Below, piece after piece: positions 14,896 to 21,784 of a stretch of DNA of 21,784 nucleotides (position 1 is the first letter of the stretch; each line of letters starts with the position of its first letter). The translations under genes and the position numbers were made by a program. The DNA lies in assembly GCA_020855015.1 (NCBI GenBank), contig JAHKLP010000103.1, positions 1 through 21,784 on the forward strand. The letters run 5' to 3'. The notes beneath the pieces are model-generated. The model did no database searches and had not been told where the DNA came from. It saw nothing but the letters and a program-made list of their open reading frames with translations. The DNA is from Methanobacterium sp. (GTDB taxonomy: Archaea > Methanobacteriota > Methanobacteria > Methanobacteriales > Methanobacteriaceae).

Positions 14896-17800
14896 TTAAA
14901 ATCTATCCTTATATTCCAATTCTTTGAATTTTATTCTGAATTCAGTCCCTTTATTTGTGTCTACTTCTATTTTACCATCTATTTGGTTAGTTAAATTATG
15001 CACAAGTTGTAATCCTAATGATTCTGTTTTTTCTGGTTTGATATCATCAGGAATCCCTATACCATCATCGGAAATGATTAAAAGATGACTATGATTTTTT
15101 GATTTGAATATGATTTTTACTTTTCCCTCCCTACCTCCTGGAAAGGCGTATTTTACACTATTGGTAATTAATTCGTTGACAATTAATCCTAGAGGAATAG
15201 CAGTGTCGATGCCTATGTTAAAATTATCAATATCCATTTCCAAAACAATTATGTCATTTTTGATGCCGTAAGAATAGAAGATTTGAGAGACCAGATTTTT
15301 AATGTAATCCCTAAAATTAATTTTTGATAAACTATCAGATTGGTAAAGCTTCTCATGAACCATAGCCATTGTTTTAACCCGACCCTGGCTATCTTTTAGA
15401 ACATCGGCTATTTCTTCGGTATCCTCAAACTGTATCTGCAAGTTCAATAGACTGGATATTATCTGCATGTTGTTCTTAACTCGATGATGGATTTCCCTGA
15501 GAAGAACTTCTTTCTCATTTAAAGACTCTTTTAAAGCATTATCAGCTTTTTTACGATCATCAATATCCCTGGAAACAAATACTATAGATTTATAATTTCC
15601 AGTTGTATCATAAACTATTTTACCGCTGGTTTCAACCCAAACATATTCGCCGTCTAACTTTTTCAACCTATATTCAATATTTAAGGGTTTTTTACTAAGA
15701 ATTCCCTCCTGAATTGCATTCAGAACGATTTCTTGGTCGTCAGGGTGAACTAAATCTGTGCTTTTTTCTCCCACAAGTTTTTGAGGTTCATATCCTGTTA
15801 ATTGTTTTAAAGATGGACTGAAATAGGTAATTATTCCTTCTGCATCAATTTGACCAATAACATCATTCATGTTATCGGTTAAAAATCTGAGATTTTCTTC
15901 GCTTTCTTTAAGAGCATCTTCTGCCTTTTTATATTCAGTAATATCCTGACCAATTACCAAGACATAGTAAAGTTTATTATCCTTGGTTACTGCAGCTGAT
16001 TGATTTAGAACCCACCTAATTTGACCATTTTTATCAATGATTCTGGCCCTATAAGGTGTTATAGCCCCATGCTTTAATGTTTGTGCGAACATTTCACCAT
16101 GTAGTTCTAATTCCTCTTCAATAAAAATTCCCAGTTCATTAAAACTTTTTCCAATCAGTTCTTCTTTAGACATCCCAGTAATTTGCTCTGCTGCAGTGTT
16201 AACGTCTAATAATTTACCCTCTGGAGTTATAAGTATGGCGTAATTAGGATCTGATTCAAAAAGAGTTTTGTATTTTTCTTCACTCTCACTTAATGCTTTT
16301 TCAGCATTTTTTCTTTCACTTATATCCCTAAAAATTCCCTGAATGACTTTATTATCCCCATATTCGATCATACTAGCTGTTATGGCAACTGGAACTTTAT
16401 TATTATCTTTGGTTAAAACTAAAGTTTCAACAATACCCATATCTCCTGAAATGGCTTTGTTAAAAGATTTTTGAACTTTTTCAAGTTCCTCTGGAGGGTG
16501 TATGTCCCTGAAGTTTAGTTTAAGGATTTCATCTGGCAACAAACCCAAAAGTTCCCCTGCCTTTTGATTGCATTCAATGAAATTACCATTTAAATCTGCT
16601 AGAATAATTGTGTCACTGGAATAATCCATTAAAGCATGATATTTCTCTTCTTTTTCTGCAAGGGCTTTTTCACCTTTTATTCTGTTTTCTTCACCTTTTT
16701 TCCTTTCAGTAATGTCCCTGATGATAGATGTGAAGTAGATTTGATCTTCGATTTCCCATTTAGTTAGGGACATTTCAAATGGAAATTCCTTCCCATTTTT
16801 TTTAAGGCCAGTAGTTTCAATTGTCCTCCCAACCAATCGATGCTCACCAGTTTCCTGGAATTTCTTGAGAATTATTGTGAAATTTTCATGATACCTTTCT
16901 GGCATTAATGTGGTAAGAGGAGAGTTCTTCAGCTCATATTTTGAGTAACCAAACATTTCTAGTAGGCTATTGTTGAAATACAAAATTTTACCAAAGGAGT
17001 TAGTTGTTATTATGCCATCTAAAGCGTTCTCAGTCAAAGCACGAGAAAATAATACGTTTTTTTCCAATTTTTTCTGGGTTTTTTTAAGATCGGTAATATC
17101 TGTGGCTGATACTAACCATTTACCAGTTTCAGGAAGAGCTGCCACTGAAATATACATCACCCTCTGATCACCATTTTTCCTGATGAAAATTGTTTCATAT
17201 TTCTGAGGCACCGAATCTGGGTCTTTCATCCGCTGCTGGTGATATTTAACCATTTTTTCCACGTAATCTGGATGGACAAAATCCATCCACTTCATTTTAC
17301 CCTCCACTTCTTCGCGAGAGTAACCACTAACCTTTTCCCATTCAGAATTAAACAGGAGTATGTTGCCATCATTATCAAAAGTCAAAAGTAAAACTCCGCT
17401 ATTCTCGAAGATGGTCCTGTATCTACTTTCAGATCGATCTAACTTCTCCTCTGTCTGTTTTAATTCGGTTATATCCATAAACATTCCAGAGATGATGTCA
17501 CTATCCAGATTCATACTCACGAGGACTCTGATCATCTCACCGTTCTTTCCAACTGCATCTGTTTCATAATTAGTTATGAAACCCTCGTTTTTCAATTTTT
17601 GGATTATCAATTGACGTTGATCAGGATTTTTATATAATTTCTGGATGTTATTGATTTTCAAATCTTTGACACTATCGTAATAAAACATTTGGGCCATTGC
17701 CTCATTGGCAAATATAATATCCCCCTTTAGATTGCTACGAAAAATGCCCACCAAAGAATTGTCAATGAGATTCCTATAATTCATTTCAGACTCTTTCTCC

Positions 17801-18546
17801 AACGTTATATCAGTAGCATGCCCGACAATTCTAACCGGTCCACCTTTTTCTGTAGATAATACTTTAAATGTTTCTGATAGCCATTTTAAATCCCCTTTTC
17901 TAGTTTTAATTCTATATTCTATTCTATTATCCCCATCCTCATCCCCTATACTTGAAATCGAGGATATGACATCTAATCTGTCTTCAGGGAGCATCATTTC
18001 CATCCACATGTCTGAATTTTCATAAAAAGATTCCTTACCCCAACCGGTGATTTTCTCCACAGCAGATGACATGTAAACGATTTTCTGCTTTTGGAGGTCG
18101 ACCACGTAAATTATGTCATCTAAAGTCTCTGTTAACAAGCGAAACTGATTCTGGCTTTCTTTTAATTCCCTTTCCATCTTTTTCTTATAAAGAGCCATTT
18201 CAATTGTGTATCTCAATTCCGTTGGATCGAAGGGCTTGAGAACATACCCATATGGTTCAGTTTCCAGAGCTTTTTGAAAAGTAGACTCCTCAGAATGCGC
18301 AGTTAAAAAAATAACAGGTATATCTAACTCTTTAATCCGAGAGGCTACTTTAATACCATTAGTTTCATCTTTAAGGATAATGTCCATTAGAATAAGATCG
18401 GGCCTAATTTTCAGAACTTCCTTGACCGCATCTTCACCACGAGAAATGACACACGGAACTTTATAGCCAAAAGATTCCACAGTCCGCTTAATGTCCATGG
18501 CTTCGATGCTCTCATCCTCTACCAGGAGAATTTTTACATCAGCCAT
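14896..18546 (-). CDS. Hybrid sensor histidine kinase: receiver, seven PAS, HisKA_2, HATPase
   Basis: 1216 aa from the ATG at 18546 (a TTG three codons upstream extends the frame but has no better ribosome binding site). In order, numbering from this ATG: receiver domain about 5-117 with phospho-acceptor Asp55 (LILMDI), acidic Asp11, Thr82 and Lys104; seven PAS domains at about 133-250, 255-365, 374-490, 498-614, 633-747, 755-875 and 882-1001; a HisKA_2 dimerisation domain with EIHHRVKNN (likely phospho-His1021); an HATPase domain (about 1112-1209) with NELITNSVKYAF and DDGIGIP. There is no membrane segment, so it senses cytoplasmic signals. The fourth PAS resembles FixL but lacks the haem His. 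A receiver at the N-terminus instead of the C-terminus suggests it is itself a phosphotransfer target. No separate output regulator lies in the window. Confidence 0.92.
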   Translation of the reverse strand: MADVKILLVEDESIEAMDIKRTVESFGYKVPCVISRGEDAVKEVLKIRPDLILMDIILKDETNGIKVASRIKELDIPVIFLTAHSEESTFQKALETEPYGYVLKPFDPTELRYTIEMALYKKKMERELKESQNQFRLLTETLDDIIYVVDLQKQKIVYMSSAVEKITGWGKESFYENSDMWMEMMLPEDRLDVISSISSIGDEDGDNRIEYRIKTRKGDLKWLSETFKVLSTEKGGPVRIVGHATDITLEKESEMNYRNLIDNSLVGIFRSNLKGDIIFANEAMAQMFYYDSVKDLKINNIQKLYKNPDQRQLIIQKLKNEGFITNYETDAVGKNGEMIRVLVSMNLDSDIISGMFMDITELKQTEEKLDRSESRYRTIFENSGVLLLTFDNDGNILLFNSEWEKVSGYSREEVEGKMKWMDFVHPDYVEKMVKYHQQRMKDPDSVPQKYETIFIRKNGDQRVMYISVAALPETGKWLVSATDITDLKKTQKKLEKNVLFSRALTENALDGIITTNSFGKILYFNNSLLEMFGYSKYELKNSPLTTLMPERYHENFTIILKKFQETGEHRLVGRTIETTGLKKNGKEFPFEMSLTKWEIEDQIYFTSIIRDITERKKGEENRIKGEKALAEKEEKYHALMDYSSDTIILADLNGNFIECNQKAGELLGLLPDEILKLNFRDIHPPEELEKVQKSFNKAISGDMGIVETLVLTKDNNKVPVAITASMIEYGDNKVIQGIFRDISERKNAEKALSESEEKYKTLFESDPNYAILITPEGKLLDVNTAAEQITGMSKEELIGKSFNELGIFIEEELELHGEMFAQTLKHGAITPYRARIIDKNGQIRWVLNQSAAVTKDNKLYYVLVIGQDITEYKKAEDALKESEENLRFLTDNMNDVIGQIDAEGIITYFSPSLKQLTGYEPQKLVGEKSTDLVHPDDQEIVLNAIQEGILSKKPLNIEYRLKKLDGEYVWVETSGKIVYDTTGNYKSIVFVSRDIDDRKKADNALKESLNEKEVLLREIHHRVKNNMQIISSLLNLQIQFEDTEEIADVLKDSQGRVKTMAMVHEKLYQSDSLSKINFRDYIKNLVSQIFYSYGIKNDIIVLEMDIDNFNIGIDTAIPLGLIVNELITNSVKYAFPGGREGKVKIIFKSKNHSHLLIISDDGIGIPDDIKPEKTESLGLQLVHNLTNQIDGKIEVDTNKGTEFRIKFKELEYKDRF

Positions 18547-18621
18547 TACAATCAACTATTAATATTATTGTAGTAGTGATCTTATTATGTTTTTATGTGT
18601 ACATATCGCAATTAATAAAGC

Positions 18622-18640
18622 ATCCAATTGGATATAATCC
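18622..18640. promoter_or_regulatory. Palindromic half-sites in the promoter region between the two kinases
   Basis: ATCCAATTGGAT is a perfect 12-bp palindrome, and GGATATAATCC next to it makes a second inverted pair, so ATCC/GGAT half-sites occur three times in 19 nt. The site lies about 76-94 nt before the ATG of the downstream kinase, too far to be its core promoter but suitable for an operator. No ribosome binding site is seen for that gene. Confidence 0.2.
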
Positions 18641-18661
18641 ATTCATTACGATATTAATTAT

Positions 18662-21600
18662 CTAAAACCTTTCTTTATATTTTGACTCTTTAAAAATAAT
18701 CGTGAACTCAGCCCCATGGCTCTTATCTAATTCTATTTCACCATCAACTTGATTGACTAAGCTGTTGACAAGTTGCAGTCCTAGGGTGTTTGTGTTTTTA
18801 AAATCTAATTCATTAGGTAATCCCACCCCATCATCACTTACAACTAATACATATTTATTATTTAGTATTTTTAGTGACACACGAATTTCCCCTTTTCTCT
18901 TCTCGGGGAAAGCGTGTTTCAAACTGTTGGTTACCAGCTCGCTGATTATAAGTCCACAGGGTATTGCAGTTTCCATATTAAACCTAATTTTTTCTACATC
19001 TATTACGGGGTTAATCTGGTCTTGCAGGATGTTATATGAATAAAATAAATCTGAAACCAGTCTTTTAATGTAATCATCGATTTTAATTTCTGTTAAATTA
19101 TCAGATTGGTATAATTTTTCATGTACCATTGCCATGGATTTCACCCTGTTTTGACTCTCCTTTAAAACATCGGCAGCCATTTGATCCCCTTCAACATACT
19201 GAGATTGCAGATTAAGTAAGCTGGAGATAATCTGCATATTATTTTTCACCCGATGATGAATTTCAGTGAGTAATGCTTCTTTTTCTCTTAAAGATTCCTT
19301 GATCGCTGCTTCAGAATACATTCTAGCAATAACTGTACCTGTTTGCATGCCGATAGACTCTAAAATATCCTTTTCAAGGTCGGTGATAAATGACTTTTCT
19401 TTACTGATAACATTTAAAGATCCAATTACCTTCCCTGTGGAAAAAAGAGGTATCACAGCCGCCGATTTAAACCCATATCTGGTTTCTATTTCTTGTTTGA
19501 TCTCGATATAATTATATATCGGCATTTTTTCGACATAAACAGTAAAATATGGCTCCACAGCTACATTTATTCTCTTTACCTTTTCCAAGAATTCTCCTGG
19601 AAGGTTTTCATAATAAGCCAATTTAGTAAACCCTGTTTTTTCCTCCAATAAATATATCCCTCCACTTTCAAATCCTAATAAATCCAATGTTGAGTTTAGA
19701 ATATCTTTAAGCAAGTCATGGATATTATGAGCATTGTTGGCCGTGTTTGTGACTTTATTGATAATGGATAGTTTTTTCAAATGATCCTTCATCTTTTCTT
19801 CGTCATTTTTTTGCTTAGTTATATCCCTTATAATAGATGTGAAGTAAGTTTTTTCACCTGATTTCCAGGCAGAAAGTGACATTTCAAAGGGGAATTCTGT
19901 TCCATCTTTCTTTAACCCATTTGTTGAAACTGTTCTTCCTACCAGTCTGTGTTTACCACTTTTCTTATATTTTCTGAGCTCTTCAAGATATTTTTTTTTA
20001 AATCTTTCTGGCATTAGGATAGTTAGAGGTTCACCAGTTATTTCATCTTTAGAATATCCGAAAATAGTGGTTAAACTATGGTTAAAAAAGATTATATTAC
20101 CTTCAGAATCTGTAGTGACAATGGCATCAACTGCTGATTCTGCAACTGCACGGAATCGTTCTAAACTTTTTTTAAGTGATTTTTCTGCTTTTTTACGGTC
20201 AGATATATCGCGGAGTATGACTAAATCTGCATCTTGACCCTTCCACGTAGTTTTTGAAGCTGAGACCTCAATGGGCACAACTTCCTTATCTTTACGCAAA
20301 ACTAAAGTTTCATACGTTGAAGGAGCATCAGCACCTTCAATTCTTCTCTTTATATTAGCAGTAATCTCATCTAATGTATCTGGATGGACCATGTCTTTTA
20401 TATGAGTATTCAATAATTCTTTGATGGTGTAACCTGTTATTTCAGATGCTTCCTGATTGGCGTATAGGTGATGCCCCTCACCAGTCACTACTACAATACC
20501 ATAATTGGCATTTTCAGCCAGGCTCCTAAAATTTAGTTCTCTTTCCATTAAAGATTTTTCAAGTCTTTTTCGTTCTGTAACGTCTTCACTAAAGATTATA
20601 ATGCCACCAATTTCATCAGAGGATGAGTACCAGGGGCGAGCTTCCCATCGTATATATTGGATAGTTCCATCAGCACGAAGAAACTCATCATCATCACTGC
20701 GAAGAATAGAACCAGCCAAAACACGCTTATGTACATTTTTCAATTCATCAGTAATCTCTGGAAATATATCGTAATGAGATTTACCATAAATTTCTTGTCC
20801 TTGAAGAGTGTAGTCTTCAATCCAACGTAGGCTAGCGGCAATATACCTCATTTGGGCATCAAACATTGCAATAGCAGCCGGAGCGCCATCAATAAAATTC
20901 CTAAATTCCTCATCACGTTTCTTCAAATGTTCCTGACTCTTTAAAAGCCTTGATTCGGATTTTTTAGACTCCGTGACGTCAAGAAGAGATGCTACACTTT
21001 TTTTGGTGTCTGGGATCATACCAATATCTAAACGAATGTTTTTCACATCACCACTTTTGTCGATAAACCGGAATTCATAAATTGTTGGTGCTTTTCTATT
21101 ATTAATTCTGCGAAGGCGATGATATTCCTTCATTTTTTCAAGATCTTCTTTTACCACAAACTCGGTCCAGCTTCGTTTGCCTTGGATTTCTTCCCGAGGA
21201 TAACCACTAAGTCTTTCAAATTCCGCATTAGCCAACGAAATAGTTGTATCTTCCTCAATAATAACAGTTGCAGCCCCAGTATGCTCAAAAATAGCCTTGT
21301 AATAGTTTTCAGATTTTTTTATCTCATTTTCAGCTTTTTTACGTTGGGTGATGTTTCGGATAAAGGCCTCTGTACCCTGAATTTGACCTTCATCATCGTA
21401 TATAAACTGGATACTGATAGAAACCCAAAATGATGTGCCATCCTTTCTTAAGGCTTCTCCTTCAAAACCTCCCACTTGAACTTCCTTTTTTAGGTCTCCT
21501 AACACTATGGATCTGCGTTCAGGATTTTTGTAAAGTGAAATAGCTGGAATACCTATCATTTCTTGAGGTGAATCAAATCCGTACATGCTTGCTGCAGATG

Positions 21601-21784
21601 GACTTACCATTATAATGCGCCCATCCGTATTTACACGAACATATGCATCCTGAATATTTTCTAAAATGCTTCGGTACTGTTTTTCACTTTCCTTTAATTT
21701 AATCTCGGTTTTATGTTTGTAAAGAGCAAGTTCAATTGCATATTTTAGCTCAGTATGCTCGTAAGGCTTAATTATGTAGCCATA
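18662..21784 (-). CDS. Partial hybrid sensor histidine kinase: receiver end, five PAS, GAF, HisKA_2, HATPase
   Basis: 1040 codons are visible and the frame is open to the right edge, so the start lies outside. Numbering from the edge: the end of a receiver domain (1-25, YGYIIKPYEHTELKYAIELA, with the conserved Lys-Pro), PAS domains at about 35-150, 160-273, 290-405, 415-530 and 541-657, a GAF domain at about 675-830, HisKA_2 with EIHHRVKNN (His844 likely phospho-acceptor) and HATPase (about 935-1035, SELVTNSLKHAF, DDGVGLP). The ATG at 21610 is inside the first PAS domain and is not the start. It is a paralogue of the downstream kinase: both end FKE..YK(D/E)RF and share receiver and PAS segments. 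There is no membrane segment. The GAF is the main difference and suggests another ligand. Confidence 0.92.
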   Translation of the reverse strand, partial: YGYIIKPYEHTELKYAIELALYKHKTEIKLKESEKQYRSILENIQDAYVRVNTDGRIIMVSPSAASMYGFDSPQEMIGIPAISLYKNPERRSIVLGDLKKEVQVGGFEGEALRKDGTSFWVSISIQFIYDDEGQIQGTEAFIRNITQRKKAENEIKKSENYYKAIFEHTGAATVIIEEDTTISLANAEFERLSGYPREEIQGKRSWTEFVVKEDLEKMKEYHRLRRINNRKAPTIYEFRFIDKSGDVKNIRLDIGMIPDTKKSVASLLDVTESKKSESRLLKSQEHLKKRDEEFRNFIDGAPAAIAMFDAQMRYIAASLRWIEDYTLQGQEIYGKSHYDIFPEITDELKNVHKRVLAGSILRSDDDEFLRADGTIQYIRWEARPWYSSSDEIGGIIIFSEDVTERKRLEKSLMERELNFRSLAENANYGIVVVTGEGHHLYANQEASEITGYTIKELLNTHIKDMVHPDTLDEITANIKRRIEGADAPSTYETLVLRKDKEVVPIEVSASKTTWKGQDADLVILRDISDRKKAEKSLKKSLERFRAVAESAVDAIVTTDSEGNIIFFNHSLTTIFGYSKDEITGEPLTILMPERFKKKYLEELRKYKKSGKHRLVGRTVSTNGLKKDGTEFPFEMSLSAWKSGEKTYFTSIIRDITKQKNDEEKMKDHLKKLSIINKVTNTANNAHNIHDLLKDILNSTLDLLGFESGGIYLLEEKTGFTKLAYYENLPGEFLEKVKRINVAVEPYFTVYVEKMPIYNYIEIKQEIETRYGFKSAAVIPLFSTGKVIGSLNVISKEKSFITDLEKDILESIGMQTGTVIARMYSEAAIKESLREKEALLTEIHHRVKNNMQIISSLLNLQSQYVEGDQMAADVLKESQNRVKSMAMVHEKLYQSDNLTEIKIDDYIKRLVSDLFYSYNILQDQINPVIDVEKIRFNMETAIPCGLIISELVTNSLKHAFPEKRKGEIRVSLKILNNKYVLVVSDDGVGLPNELDFKNTNTLGLQLVNSLVNQVDGEIELDKSHGAEFTIIFKESKYKERF

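Noticed and set aside
16702..17045. Haem-binding FixL-type PAS (oxygen sensor) in the downstream kinase
   Set aside because: The block after MPER resembles FixL, but the haem ligand His aligns with Phe here (and with Tyr in the paralogue), so haem binding through that residue is not supported.

Overview
The window looks like chromosomal DNA of a methanogenic archaeon of the order Methanobacteriales, most likely a mesophilic Methanobacterium. The evidence is AT-rich sequence, ribosome binding sites of the GGTGA/GAGGTG type, TATA-like boxes about 25 nt before several genes, and gene content. From memory, and unchecked here, the order pheA / RNA ligase / five CBS genes / queE-queD resembles the MTH1220-MTH1228 stretch of Methanothermobacter thermautotrophicus. 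I saw no mobile element, CRISPR array, tRNA or rRNA.

Left block (about 1-8.6 kb, all minus strand). In transcription order: a PPC/DUF296 protein, a DUF366 protein, then queD-queE (preQ0 synthesis, feeding archaeosine in archaeal tRNA), five consecutive CBS-domain genes, an Rnl3-type ATP-dependent RNA ligase, pheA (phenylalanine synthesis) and the first 22 codons of a further gene. A TATA box before queD and a hairpin plus T-rich tract after the last CBS gene suggest one queD-queE-CBS5 transcription unit of about 5.4 kb. The queE frame is intact over 237 codons but has no ATG, GTG or TTG start. One more G in a 5-G run would join it to an ATG that overlaps the queD stop.

Middle block (8.6-14.7 kb, mixed strands). 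A predicted nucleotidyltransferase and homoserine dehydrogenase (hom) are on the plus strand. They are followed by a minus-strand cupin and a DUF6448-like protein, a plus-strand 93-aa orphan, and then on the minus strand an ACT-DUF5612 protein, an Fpg/Nei-like DNA glycosylase with Ala in place of the catalytic Pro, and an FMN-binding split-barrel (NimA-like) protein. Three proteins in the window carry ACT domains (PheA, Hom, ACT-DUF5612), so amino-acid sensing recurs.

Right block (14.9 kb to the end, minus strand). Two very large tandem paralogous soluble sensor histidine kinases. Each has a receiver domain at the N-terminus, then seven PAS domains (downstream gene) or at least five PAS plus a GAF (upstream gene), then a HisKA_2 dimerisation domain and an HATPase domain. 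The upstream gene runs off the right edge, with only the end of its receiver visible.

The most interesting items are the queE start problem, the five-gene CBS battery tied to preQ0 genes (18 CBS domains, all keeping the GhhT/S-x-x-D/N nucleotide motif), the Pro-less Fpg-like protein, and the paired receiver-first kinases.
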